NCBI RefSeq assembly: GCF_013388945.1
Contig: NZ_JACAEH010000021.1
Coordinates: forward strand, 95,309-159,308
Length of the DNA: 64,000 nt
From: Nitrososphaera sp.
GTDB taxonomy: Archaea; Thermoproteota; Nitrososphaeria; Nitrososphaerales; Nitrososphaeraceae
Reading direction: 5' to 3'
Shown: positions 28,037 to 37,546 of the stretch, one piece after another
Layout of the letters: each line of letters begins with the position of its first letter
Numbering within the stretch: position 1 is the first letter of the stretch
The notes under the pieces: generated by a model
Seen by the model: only the letters and a program-made list of their open reading frames with translations
Databases searched by the model: none
What the model was told of the DNA's origin: nothing
Translations under genes and position numbers: made by a program

Positions 28037-28049
28037 GTAACTTTGTTAC
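28037..28049. promoter_or_regulatory. Palindromic site GTAACAAAGTTAC (minus-strand reading), upstream of ORF 27587..28000(-)
   Basis: Exact 13-bp match to the two sites below. Confidence 0.7.
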
Positions 28050-28052
28050 GCG

Positions 28053-28346
28053 TCATGACTTTTCCTCTCCCCTCGGGAACAGCGACTCGTACGGCTCGAG
28101 CACTTCTCGCAGTATCATCCTGCCTCTCTCCGCCATCCTGTACTTGATTATGGTCTTGTTGCCCCATGCTTCTTCAAACCTCTCTATCAATTGTTTCTGC
28201 ACCATGTCGTCGAGTATTTCCTTGTGCTTGACGTTGTTCAGGCCGCAGTAGCTCATAAGCTTGCTCTGGTTCAGTTCGCCGTACTCGGACAGCTTGAGCA
28301 TGATGTCCTTTCTGATGTATATCCTGTCGCGGTATTCGTGGACCAA
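28053..28346 (-). CDS. Winged-helix transcriptional regulator (archaeal)
   Basis: RKDIMLKLSEYGELNQSKLMSYCGLNNVKHKEILDDMVQKQLIERFEE. Confidence 0.82.
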   Translation of the reverse strand: MVHEYRDRIYIRKDIMLKLSEYGELNQSKLMSYCGLNNVKHKEILDDMVQKQLIERFEEAWGNKTIIKYRMAERGRMILREVLEPYESLFPRGEEKS

Positions 28347-28507
28347 CTTATCCTGGCGTCCCCGGTCCTCTCACATGCGCAGGGTGAACGTTGGTATGCA
28401 AAGACAGCAATATGAGACTCATGCCGTCGGCAAGCAGCATGTCCATCGCTAGCAACTAGCTACTACTTCCTAAAAGGACTTTTTGGTGCAGCCAGAATAA
28501 AGGTGTG

Positions 28508-28520
28508 GTAACAAAGTTAC
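28508..28520. promoter_or_regulatory. Palindromic site GTAACAAAGTTAC upstream of ORF 28570
   Basis: Exact 13-bp palindrome; 49 nt separate it from the ATG at 28570. Confidence 0.7.
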
Positions 28521-28569
28521 CTATCAAGGGTGAACAAGGCCTAAAATAGATCAGGTGCAAGATTGCGCC

Positions 28570-28944
28570 ATGACGAATTCGAGAATCAAAATCGCGCAGG
28601 CTCTTGCCGGCGCAACGCTGGCCCTGGGCCTGACCAACGCCCTGGCAAACCCACAGCTTCTCGTCGCAGGAATCGCTCCAGCAGTTGGCATAAGTACCAT
28701 AGTTCTTGCAGTCGCAGCGTTTGCCGTGTCGCTGAAGAGAAGGTCGTACCTGGTGGGCGGCATGCTTGCTGCCGGCGGCGTCGCTTTCATGGTGCCTGCA
28801 GTGATGGCGCTTGGAGACTTCTCTGTCATCGTGGTCCCAGGCCCCATACTTGTCGTAATCTTTGGGCTTCTCATATTCGGGCTCGGCGTCGCAAAGACAA
28901 TCGGGGCTGCAAGAAAGGCAATAGTGGCTACAGAAAGAATCTGA
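28570..28944 (+). CDS. Multi-TM hypothetical membrane protein
   Basis: Four hydrophobic segments; start reset to ATG 28570. Confidence 0.7.
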   Translation: MTNSRIKIAQALAGATLALGLTNALANPQLLVAGIAPAVGISTIVLAVAAFAVSLKRRSYLVGGMLAAGGVAFMVPAVMALGDFSVIVVPGPILVVIFGLLIFGLGVAKTIGAARKAIVATERI

Positions 28945-29029
28945 GTGGCTCGGCAGAAATGCCGGGCACATCCAATCTTTTTCTAGAACAAGATGCTAGC
29001 AGGCGAGCCGGCCTCGCTTTGAATATCTG

Positions 29030-29042
29030 GTAACAAAGTTAC
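29030..29042. promoter_or_regulatory. Palindromic site GTAACAAAGTTAC upstream of ORF 29092
   Basis: Exact 13-bp palindrome; 49 nt separate it from the ATG at 29092. Confidence 0.7.
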
Positions 29043-29091
29043 GTGACAATGGTCGGCAACTGTTAATATAATTTCCATGCACTGAATATCA

Positions 29092-29598
29092 ATGGCAAAC
29101 GCAAGTTTCCTAAACAAGAAGGTGGCAGTAATAGCCATCCTTGCGGGCGGTCTGCTCACTGCCGTGCTTGTGGGCTCACTCGCAATCGCAAGCGCGCAGG
29201 AAGAAGAAGCCAAGAACGCCAGCGTGCCGCAGATAAACGGCACTGTGAACGTGAAAGATGCAGCAAGGAACTTTGTCAACGAAAACGTCAAGGTATCATT
29301 CGTTGACGCCGCGGCCACCGCGCAGGCGCAGGTCGAGGGCGGCAGGGTCCTTGGCGGCCACATCGGAGTCGTGCAGGGCTACCTTGTCTACAACTTTATC
29401 GTCACAGACGCCTCAGGCGAGAACGTCTACAAGGTCATAGTCGACGTGGGGAACGGAGAGGTCCTCCACAAGAGCGACGGCCAGCAGTTCGGCGCCATGA
29501 TGTTCGGCCACCGGGGCTTTGGTCCTGGCGGATTCGGGCAAGGCAAGCACTTTGGCGGCTGGGCGATGAACCCGCAGGGAATGGGCTGGAACAACTAG
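29092..29598 (+). CDS. Secreted PepSY-like domain protein with Gly/Phe-rich tail
   Basis: Signal peptide; YLVYNFIVTDASGENVYKVIVDVGNGEVLHKSDG. Confidence 0.7.
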   Translation: MANASFLNKKVAVIAILAGGLLTAVLVGSLAIASAQEEEAKNASVPQINGTVNVKDAARNFVNENVKVSFVDAAATAQAQVEGGRVLGGHIGVVQGYLVYNFIVTDASGENVYKVIVDVGNGEVLHKSDGQQFGAMMFGHRGFGPGGFGQGKHFGGWAMNPQGMGWNN

Positions 29599-29642
29599 CC
29601 CTCTCCTAACTTTTTCTTAACGTTTTATAATGCAGCCAAACA

Positions 29643-30716
29643 ATGCAAGGCGTGAAAGAGCGCCGCGCAAGGCTCATTCAAAATGCCGCAAAGGCAGGAT
29701 GCAATGCCGTCGCAGCGTTTGAGCCTGAAAACGTGTTTTACCTGACCGGGTTCTGGGGCGAGGCCATAGCAGTCTGCACGGACGCAGGAACGAAACTGAT
29801 TGCGCCCCGGCTGGAATTTTCAAGGGCAGAGCAGTCCTCTGTTGACTGCGAGGTGGTCCCGACAGAGCGCGGTAGCGAATTCCTCTCGGCCTTTGTCTCT
29901 CACATCAAGGGCAAAAAGGCCTGCGCCGACATCCAGGATTACGGTACGGTGGAACAGGTGCGCAAGCTCGGGGCCGACATTACTGTGGACACCGAGCCGT
30001 TCTTCCAGACGCGCCGGATCAAAGACGACGCCGAGATCAAAGTCATAACAAAGGCGTCGCACATTCTCGATAAACTGTACGAAGTCTGCGCCGGCGTGAT
30101 AAAGGCAGGCATGTCAGAGCGCGACCTGCAGGCCCGGCTCATCTACGAGGCCATGAAGATGGGCGCAAACCCGCCGTCCTACAAATCAACGCTCAACCCG
30201 CTGATAATAGCAGGCGGCCCAAACGGGGCGCTTCCACACGCAGAAGTCACGGGCCGGAAATTCCGCAAAAAAGACATGATAGTTGTGGACCTGACTCTCA
30301 GGCACAAGGGGTACATCGCCGACGCGACGAGGACCTTTGCGCTTGGCAGGCCGGCCGAAGAAGCGGCGCGCGTATATGAAATCGTGAGAGAATCGCAAAA
30401 GGCCGGCCTTGACGCGGCAAGGGCGGGCGCGACCACCGGGCAGGTCGACGAGGCGTGCCGGGACCTGATAAGGGGGCAGGGGTACGAGAAGTACTTCATC
30501 CACTCAACAGGCCACGGAATAGGCCTTGACGTGCACGAGCCCCCCTGGCTTAGGCCAAACAGCGACGAGGTCCTGAAAGAAAGGATGGCAGTCACAGTCG
30601 AGCCCGGCATCTACCTTGCAGGCAAGTTCGGCGTCAGGATAGAGGACAGCATCATCGTGACTGCAGGCAGGCCCAAGGTCCTGAACAGGTACACAAAAGA
30701 TCTGGTAGTGCTGTAG
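29643..30716 (+). CDS. M24 family Xaa-Pro aminopeptidase/dipeptidase
   Basis: VVDLTLRHKGYIADATRTFALG, HSTGHGIGLDVHEPP, VEPGIYL. Confidence 0.95.
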   Translation: MQGVKERRARLIQNAAKAGCNAVAAFEPENVFYLTGFWGEAIAVCTDAGTKLIAPRLEFSRAEQSSVDCEVVPTERGSEFLSAFVSHIKGKKACADIQDYGTVEQVRKLGADITVDTEPFFQTRRIKDDAEIKVITKASHILDKLYEVCAGVIKAGMSERDLQARLIYEAMKMGANPPSYKSTLNPLIIAGGPNGALPHAEVTGRKFRKKDMIVVDLTLRHKGYIADATRTFALGRPAEEAARVYEIVRESQKAGLDAARAGATTGQVDEACRDLIRGQGYEKYFIHSTGHGIGLDVHEPPWLRPNSDEVLKERMAVTVEPGIYLAGKFGVRIEDSIIVTAGRPKVLNRYTKDLVVL

Positions 30717-30761
30717 TCAGGCATCACAATAGTAATGAGCATGTAATGCCTGCTATGGCTT

Positions 30762-31793
30762 GTGAAAGCCGCCCTTGCGGCGATCGCCTTTGCGGCTGGA
30801 ATTATTGCGATGCCGCTTTCTGCCAGCGCGCAGTCCTATGAAGAGCGGCTCTGGTTCTACCCGGAGGTCCCGACGGAAAAGAGCACCGTGGTGGCAAAGG
30901 TGTCGCTTGCGGCGCCCACGCCCTGCCACAGCGTGGAGCTGCAGGGCGTCGATATCTCGGGAAACGACATATCTGTTAATGTACAAGTCACGCCGCCTGC
31001 CGAGGGCACCGTCTGCATACAGGTCCTGAAAGGGCACACGCTTGAATACGAGATAGGCCGGCTTGACGCCAACTTGTACAACGCCCGGCTCTACGTCAAC
31101 GGCGAGATGAAGACCTCGGCACAGTTTCGCGTGATTGAAGGCGACGTGGCGGTACTGGCAACAGGCAGGTATTCCGACCAGACCGGCAGCACGCTGGTGG
31201 GCGAGGTGCGAAACGAAGGGGACAGCCCGCTTGAGCTGGTCCAGGCAGACATACTCTTTTTCCGCGGAGAGGAGCTTGGGTGGAGGGAAGAGCACACCTT
31301 CATCACAATTGCGGTGCTCATGCCCGGCACGACCTCCGGCTTTAGCTTTCCGCTGCTCGACGAAACGAGCCAGAACGCAGAATACGCAGTCAGGGTTGAC
31401 ACGTACAGGGTCGCCGGGCCAAAGGAGTCTGCCCTACAGCTGACAGTCGAGCCCGTGCAGGACGCCGGCGCCATAAGAGGTACGGTCCACAACAGCGCAG
31501 ACCTGCCCGCCACGCAGGTCAAAATAGTGTGCGCCGTCTACGACGCGCAGGGCAGAATAGTGGACTCGGTATTTGATTATACGGACCCTGTGGACATTGC
31601 AGCAGGGCAGAGCGCGGGTTTTGAGACGCCGGCAAGCAGGACTGCCGGGAATTTCACGGCAAGCTGCAACTGCGAGTCGACTGAATTTTCGGCAAGCTCG
31701 GTGCAGGTGGTGCCCGAATTCCCGGTGGCAATGCTAGTGCTGGCCGGCTCACTTGCCGGGCTTGCCTTTTACAGACTCCGCGACAAGCTCTAG
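30762..31793 (+). CDS. Secreted protein with C-terminal PEFPVA anchor
   Basis: Signal peptide; C-term QVVPEFPVAMLVLAGSLAGLAFYRLRDKL. Confidence 0.8.
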   Translation: MKAALAAIAFAAGIIAMPLSASAQSYEERLWFYPEVPTEKSTVVAKVSLAAPTPCHSVELQGVDISGNDISVNVQVTPPAEGTVCIQVLKGHTLEYEIGRLDANLYNARLYVNGEMKTSAQFRVIEGDVAVLATGRYSDQTGSTLVGEVRNEGDSPLELVQADILFFRGEELGWREEHTFITIAVLMPGTTSGFSFPLLDETSQNAEYAVRVDTYRVAGPKESALQLTVEPVQDAGAIRGTVHNSADLPATQVKIVCAVYDAQGRIVDSVFDYTDPVDIAAGQSAGFETPASRTAGNFTASCNCESTEFSASSVQVVPEFPVAMLVLAGSLAGLAFYRLRDKL

Positions 31794-32999
31794 GACCTTT
31801 TTTGCGGCTGCCTGCTTGCTGCCAAGAGGCACGTGGACGACTGCCTTTTCTTTGTCGACTATCCACACCTCCGTCGTGTCCGAGCCTGCTGCAGAGCCCT
31901 TCCTTGCAAGGTCGTTTGCCACCACGAGGTCGGCCTTGCACTCCTTCAGCTTTTTGAAAGCCTTTTCCACGAGCGCCGGTTCAGAATCGCCGTAGCCTGC
32001 CTTGAACGCGACCAGGAACACGCCGCTGTCTATTTTTTTCACCTCGTCGACTATTTTCCGGGTGGGGACAAGCGACAGCTTCAATCCTCCCGACCTCGTG
32101 TCTATCTTCCTGGCAGACTTGCTCGAAGGCTTGAAATCTGCAACTGCGGCTGCCATTATCAGCGCGTCGTAGCCTTGCTTCAACTCTGAAACTACCGCGT
32201 CGCGCATCTCGTCGCCAGTCCTGACCCTGATTATTCTGGAAGCGGAAGGCGTCTCCGTGCCGTGGCCGTATACAAGCGTCACCTGCGCGCCCATGCCCTC
32301 TGCCGCCCTTGCGATTGCCATTCCCATCTTGCCCGAGCTTGCGTTTGTGACGACGCGGATAGGGTCTATCTGCTCTGCCGTGCTCCCGGCAGTCACCAGA
32401 ATCTTCCTTCCGGCAAGCGGTCCCGCCTTGCCAATGGCTGCAATTGTTGCCTTTAGCACTGCTTCTGGCTCGGCCACCTTGGCCTTGCCCTCTTCAATGG
32501 TGGGCTCGACAAACGTGGCGCGCTTTTTCAGCCTCTCGACGTTTTGCTGTATGAACTCGTTTCCGTACATCGCCTCGTGCATTGCCGGCGCTATTATGAC
32601 AGGTATCTTTGACCCGAGCGCGACGCTCAACACCGATGTCACGGGCGTGTCGTCGATGCCGGACGCGGCCTTGCCTATCGTGTTTGCGGTGCACGGATAC
32701 ACGACTATCAGGTCGGACATGTTGTAGTCTGCAAGCGCGACGTGCTCGAGCCTGCCTGTAAGTCTGGTGACGACTTCGTTGCCGGTGGCCCACTCCATCA
32801 TGTCTGCGTGCAGGAGCGTGGACGACGTGGACTGGCTCATGACGGCGTGCACGTCAGCGCCGTGGCGCATCAGAAGTCTTGCAAGGTCGATTGCGCGGTA
32901 GGCTGCGACGCTTCCTGTTATGCACAGCACAACCTTCTTGCCGGCAAGCTCGCTTCCGTCAGAACCCGTGATGTCCTTGGATGGATGCGCGCCCCTCAT
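31749..32999 (-). CDS. coaBC: Bifunctional phosphopantothenoylcysteine decarboxylase/phosphopantothenate-cysteine ligase
   Basis: LCITGSVAAYRAIDLARLLMRHGA, PAMHEAMY, ILVTAGSTAEQIDPIRVVTNASSGKMG; start placed at ATG 32999. Confidence 0.95.
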   Translation of the reverse strand: MRGAHPSKDITGSDGSELAGKKVVLCITGSVAAYRAIDLARLLMRHGADVHAVMSQSTSSTLLHADMMEWATGNEVVTRLTGRLEHVALADYNMSDLIVVYPCTANTIGKAASGIDDTPVTSVLSVALGSKIPVIIAPAMHEAMYGNEFIQQNVERLKKRATFVEPTIEEGKAKVAEPEAVLKATIAAIGKAGPLAGRKILVTAGSTAEQIDPIRVVTNASSGKMGMAIARAAEGMGAQVTLVYGHGTETPSASRIIRVRTGDEMRDAVVSELKQGYDALIMAAAVADFKPSSKSARKIDTRSGGLKLSLVPTRKIVDEVKKIDSGVFLVAFKAGYGDSEPALVEKAFKKLKECKADLVVANDLARKGSAAGSDTTEVWIVDKEKAVVHVPLGSKQAAAKKVLELVAESVKGKPGK

Positions 33000-33841
33000 T
33001 TCTTGCGCCCCATCTTTGCCGCCTCGTTTGCATCCATGTGGAAAGTGTTCTGGTCGCCGGGGAACTTGCCTGCCTTGACTTCCTGCGCGTAGCTTGCAAC
33101 TGCGTCGAGGATGGGCTTGGCAAGCTCTGCGTAGCGCTTGACGAACCTTGGCTTGATGTCCTCGTAAATCCCAAGCAGGTCGTGAAGCACGAGCACCTGC
33201 CCGTCGCACCCGGGGCCGGAGCCTATCCCTATTGTGGGCACCGACACCTTCTTTGTTATCATCTCTGCGGCCTCGCTTGCGACCATTTCAAGCACTATTG
33301 AAAACACGCCGGCGTTTTCAAGCGCCTTGGCGTCGTGGAAAAGCCGAACTGCAGCGTCTGCGGTCCTGCCCTGCAGCTTGTAGCCTTCCCAGAGCGACGA
33401 CGTCTGCGGCTTTAAGCCGATGTGGCCCATGACGGGCACGCCTGCCTCCACTATCGCACTGACCTTGTCTGCTATCTCTGCGCCGCCTTCGAGCTTGACT
33501 GCGTCGCAGCCGGCTTTGATGAACCTGATGGCGTTTTCCACCGCCATGCTCGTGCTTGGCTGGTACGAGCCAAACGGCATGTCGCCCACTATCATGGCCC
33601 TCTTGGCACCCCTTGACACCGCGCCGCAGAACATCAGCATCTCTGACATTTCAACGGGCACAGTGCTTGGGTGTCCGAGCACCACCATGCCCGCGCTGTC
33701 GCCAACAAGCAGGACGTCGACTCCCGCCCTGTCGCATATCAACGACGTGGAATAGTCGTACGCTGTGAGCACCGCTATCTTCTCACTGCCCTTCATCGAC
33801 GCAAGGTCGCTGACGCTGACCTTCTTTTTCTGCTGCGTCAC
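32996..33841 (-). CDS. panB: 3-methyl-2-oxobutanoate hydroxymethyltransferase
   Basis: VLTAYDYSTSLICDRAGVDVLLVGDSAGMVVLGHPSTVPV. Confidence 0.97.
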   Translation of the reverse strand: MTQQKKKVSVSDLASMKGSEKIAVLTAYDYSTSLICDRAGVDVLLVGDSAGMVVLGHPSTVPVEMSEMLMFCGAVSRGAKRAMIVGDMPFGSYQPSTSMAVENAIRFIKAGCDAVKLEGGAEIADKVSAIVEAGVPVMGHIGLKPQTSSLWEGYKLQGRTADAAVRLFHDAKALENAGVFSIVLEMVASEAAEMITKKVSVPTIGIGSGPGCDGQVLVLHDLLGIYEDIKPRFVKRYAELAKPILDAVASYAQEVKAGKFPGDQNTFHMDANEAAKMGRKK

Positions 33842-33924
33842 TTTGCTCCGCTCCTTATGCTTGCGAGCGACTGGTCAAGGTTTTCCTCGTTGTCGAAAAG
33901 TTCCACAATCTGCCGCAGCGTCTT

Positions 33925-34578
33925 TTAGTCCTTGCCCTTCAGTGCACTTACTTTCTGCACCAGCGCCGGCATGACCCTGACGAGGTTGTCCACTATGGTG
34001 ATATTTGCGGCCCTGGCGGTCCTCGAGAGCGGGTTGAGGTCTACTGTTATGACGCTCTTGCCCATCTTTGCCAGAGCCTCGGTCCTGTCGCCGTCTTCAA
34101 GCGGCACGAAAACCGTGTCAGCGACAAGTATCCCTTCCGGGTCCACGCGCCTGCGTTCGCTTGAAAGCTCGGGTATCCTGGCAGACGCTTTTTCGCCGAC
34201 GCCCAGGACCTGTCTTGCTCCGTGCCTTTCAAGCTCGGCCTTTATGGCGCGCTCGCGCTCTTCTGTCCTGTAGAAAAGGTTGACCTCTATTTTCGCGCCG
34301 GTAATGTCTGCAAGTTCCACAATCTCTTTTGCGCACAGCGCTGCAGCATTGCCGTTTACAGACAGCACCGCGTTTTTTGATATCAGCAGTAGCGCCGCCG
34401 CTGCCCTGACGGCACTCTCTGCCATCTCGGTGGTCTTTTCGCCAAGCAGATAATCAAAAGCCTCGCCCCTGCCGTGCGCAATCAGGCCCTCTGCCACCAC
34501 GATGTTGCGCTTGAATCCGTCGACGAGCTTTTCCCGGGTCATGAGGGACGCTGCCCTCGGGTGGTCGTCCGGTATCAT
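33925..34578 (-). CDS. Archaeal 4-phosphopantoate--beta-alanine ligase (phosphopantothenate synthetase)
   Basis: [47 protein letters not shown]; CoA operon context. Confidence 0.92.
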   Translation of the reverse strand: MIPDDHPRAASLMTREKLVDGFKRNIVVAEGLIAHGRGEAFDYLLGEKTTEMAESAVRAAAALLLISKNAVLSVNGNAAALCAKEIVELADITGAKIEVNLFYRTEERERAIKAELERHGARQVLGVGEKASARIPELSSERRRVDPEGILVADTVFVPLEDGDRTEALAKMGKSVITVDLNPLSRTARAANITIVDNLVRVMPALVQKVSALKGKD

Positions 34579-34581
34579 CGC

Positions 34582-35505
34582 CTAGAGGACCCGCGCCCCT
34601 CTGCCGTCGATTCCGCAGACAAGGAGCGTGCCTTCAAATCCCTGCAGGACCTTTGCGGCCTCTCCTGCCATGCCCTCCGGAACTATTGTGAAAACCGTCT
34701 GGCCGAATAGCGCGATGCCGCACCTGAATCCCGCCGACTTTAATGCCATTACAGGGCCGGCGCACCTGCCTTTTTCAAGGCCGAGCGTCTGCGCAAACTC
34801 GAAAGACATGTCGAGGAAATCTTCGACCTTCCTTGACTCTGAAAGCCGTGCAAGCATCCTGCCGCCAAGCCCGTTTATCTCGTCCATCCTCCCCGCCAGA
34901 AACGCCTTTGTAGATATCGGCGCCATGCACAGCACGACTGCCTTGTAGCCGTCAAGCGGGACCGTGTCGACGGTGCCGACGCCGGGTGCGCCTGCGGCTC
35001 TTCGCATCTCAAAGCCGCCGGAGTACTCTGCAATCACGGTGCCAAGCCCTGTCTTGCAGGCGACCTCTGCCATGTGGGCCACCTGTGCAGCTTTTGCCAT
35101 GTCAAACCCGGTGCCAAGCGCCTCGTTGAGCGCATAGCTCAGGCTGAGCGCGGCCGCGCCGCTTGAACCCAGGCCGTACCCGACTGGTATGCCTATTTCA
35201 TGCTCGACCTTTACAAAGCACGGCACGTCGACGTTTCTCATGTAATAGTCGACGACCCATTGTGAGACCTCGGCCTCGCTCGGCTTTGCAGCCTTGCCGT
35301 TTATCCGGATCTTTGAGCCAGGCTTGCCGGAATAGACATAAACTGTCGTCTCGATGCCTCTGTCAATTGAAAACCCCGCGCCCCTCGACCCCCTGTAAAG
35401 CGGGTCTGTCCCCTGGCCGTGCGGGATTTCAAAAAAGCCGGTGATGTGGCCGGGCGAGAACGCCTTGGCTACAGCTAGAGGTGCCGTAACCAGTGTCGAT
35501 GCCAT
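34582..35505 (-). CDS. Pantoate kinase (GHMP family)
   Basis: AFSPGHITGFFEI, GYGLGSSGAAALSLSYALNEALG, CoA operon context. Confidence 0.92.
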   Translation of the reverse strand: MASTLVTAPLAVAKAFSPGHITGFFEIPHGQGTDPLYRGSRGAGFSIDRGIETTVYVYSGKPGSKIRINGKAAKPSEAEVSQWVVDYYMRNVDVPCFVKVEHEIGIPVGYGLGSSGAAALSLSYALNEALGTGFDMAKAAQVAHMAEVACKTGLGTVIAEYSGGFEMRRAAGAPGVGTVDTVPLDGYKAVVLCMAPISTKAFLAGRMDEINGLGGRMLARLSESRKVEDFLDMSFEFAQTLGLEKGRCAGPVMALKSAGFRCGIALFGQTVFTIVPEGMAGEAAKVLQGFEGTLLVCGIDGRGARVL

Positions 35506-35573
35506 CAGCTGTTTATAAGGCGCAGAATATATAATAATAATGTTTAATTAGTTTAAATGCCTTTATACTAGTT

Positions 35574-36584
35574 ATGACGAGGTACGCAAGGCGCCTTCAG
35601 CAGATTGGAAGCAGCATACTTGTATCTCTGCCAAGTGAGTGGATAAAGAGCAACAAGCTGGAAAAAGGTAGCATAGTCCCGGTGGACGTCAACCGCGACA
35701 ACACGCTTTCCATCTTTCCGTCAGAATCGGATGCAGAGCACACCAAGGAAGCTGCAATACAGTACTCGCCGGCGTCGATGGACTCGCTTGTAAACCAGGT
35801 CTACGGCGCCTACCTTCTGGGCTACGACGTCATCCGCGTGCGGGCGTCCGGCTCGATATCTTACGAAGACGCCGAGCGCTTCAAGCGCGCGATGCGCAAG
35901 CTCGTCGGGCTTGAAATTGTGGAAGAAGATGGCAGGAACATCACGTCGCAGTTCCTGCTTGACCCGAACACGCTTGACGCCGAAAAGATTCTGCGCCGGC
36001 TAAACTCGCTTGTCGCCGGCATGTTCCGCGAGACCATGGAGGCAATCCGCGCAAGGCAGAACACCGTGCGCAAGTCGATTGATGCACGAGACGACGAGGT
36101 GGACCGCCAGTATTTCCTACTTGTCCGGCTTATCCGGAGCGCCATGATGGACCAGAAACTTGCAGGCAAGCTCAACCTGAGCAACATCGACATACTTGAC
36201 TACAGGATTGCCGCAAACCTGCTTGAAGGCGCAGGCGACTACATCGTCGACCTTGCGTCGCTCCAGAACTTTTCACACATCGACTTTATCGACAAGTTCG
36301 TGCAGGCAGGCGAGCTTGTGGAAAAGATGCAGGAAAAGGCGGTAGCCGCCTACATTGGCAAAAACAGGTCAGAATCGATTGCCGTGCTCGACCTTTACGG
36401 CAAGTTCACAGAGGTGATGAACTCGGTAAAGGCCATGTCGGCAGCAGAAAAGGGCAGGAGCGCCGAGTCGACTGTGGCAGTTCTCAACCTCACGTATTCG
36501 ATGGACAGGATAGCGAAGTGCTGGGTGGACGTGGCAGATTTGGTGAAGCCGGTGCACCTGGTGGAGCCTCTGAAAAACGACTAG
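35574..36584 (+). CDS. Phosphate uptake regulator: AbrB/SpoVT-like domain fused to PhoU domains
   Basis: RRLQQIGSSILVSLPSEWIKSNKLEKGSIV followed by PhoU-like helices. Confidence 0.9.
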   Translation: MTRYARRLQQIGSSILVSLPSEWIKSNKLEKGSIVPVDVNRDNTLSIFPSESDAEHTKEAAIQYSPASMDSLVNQVYGAYLLGYDVIRVRASGSISYEDAERFKRAMRKLVGLEIVEEDGRNITSQFLLDPNTLDAEKILRRLNSLVAGMFRETMEAIRARQNTVRKSIDARDDEVDRQYFLLVRLIRSAMMDQKLAGKLNLSNIDILDYRIAANLLEGAGDYIVDLASLQNFSHIDFIDKFVQAGELVEKMQEKAVAAYIGKNRSESIAVLDLYGKFTEVMNSVKAMSAAEKGRSAESTVAVLNLTYSMDRIAKCWVDVADLVKPVHLVEPLKND

Positions 36585-37546
36585 CCGACGATTAGGCCCT
36601 TGGGGTCTATCTCAACTTCAAAGGCGGCAAAGCCGGCGGCCTTTATTCCTGCAGCTATGCGCTCGCTGTCCTCCTTGTTTGCCGCAAGTGCTATTATCGC
36701 GCCACCGCCGCCGGCGCCGGTCATCTTGGCGCCAAGCGCGCCAGAGCGTCTTGCGACATCAATCAGCTCGTCTGCCTTTTCGTGCGACACACCCAGCCTC
36801 TCAAGCAAGAGCTGGCTCTCGTTCATGAGAACTCCAAGCTGGTCTATATTTCCAGAGCCAAGCGCCGCAAGTGCCTGGTTGCAGATGTCTTTAGCTTGCG
36901 ACATCAGGCCGCCAAACGCCATCTGGTTTGCCTCCTTCAGCTTGCGCACGCTTGACACCAGCTCGCCCGTGTTGTGCTTTATGCCCGTGTCGCCTATGAC
37001 AAGTGAAAGCTTGCTCTTTGCGTCCACCTTCTTGAATCCGCCGCCCCTGCTGTAGTGGATGAGCCCGCCAAACGTGCTCACGTAGCAGTCGGCGCCAGAA
37101 GAGTTCTTGTGGATTATGCGCTCAGCCTCTATTGCGCTTTCGCATATCTTTTTCTTGTCCGGCCTGCCAAGGAGCGACTCGATTGCCGCAATGGTGGCGA
37201 CAAGCGAGGCCGCCGACGAGCCGAGCCCCACGCCGTAGGGGATGTCGGACTTTATCGTTATCTCGAGGCCGGTCTTTTGCTTCCTTGCGTCAAGCGCGTG
37301 CTTTGCGGCAAAATACAGGGGGTCGAGCGCGCTGCGGGCGTTCACGCCCTCTATCAGCTTGAAGGTCGAGCCCTCAAACTCGCCGGCTGCGATGTCTGAC
37401 TTTATCGTGACCTTGCCTTCCCTGACCTTTCTGGCAGACACTGTTATGCGCCTGTCAATCGAAGCAAGTATCGCCGGGTTGCCGTACACGACGAAATGCT
37501 CGCCAAACAGTATTATCTTTGCCGGAGCCGACGCCCTGCCCTTCAT
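36581..37546 (-). CDS. mvk: Mevalonate kinase
   Basis: SAPAKIILFGEHFVVYGNPAILASIDRR, YGVGLGSSAASLVATIAA; ATG 37546 overlaps upstream TGA. Confidence 0.93.
   Translation of the reverse strand: MKGRASAPAKIILFGEHFVVYGNPAILASIDRRITVSARKVREGKVTIKSDIAAGEFEGSTFKLIEGVNARSALDPLYFAAKHALDARKQKTGLEITIKSDIPYGVGLGSSAASLVATIAAIESLLGRPDKKKICESAIEAERIIHKNSSGADCYVSTFGGLIHYSRGGGFKKVDAKSKLSLVIGDTGIKHNTGELVSSVRKLKEANQMAFGGLMSQAKDICNQALAALGSGNIDQLGVLMNESQLLLERLGVSHEKADELIDVARRSGALGAKMTGAGGGGAIIALAANKEDSERIAAGIKAAGFAAFEVEIDPKGLIVG

Noticed and set aside
33000-33209. N-terminal 70 residues of the 486-aa coaBC ORF
   Set aside because: Upstream part is an alternate frame of panB; conserved CoaBC sequence fits a start at ATG 32999
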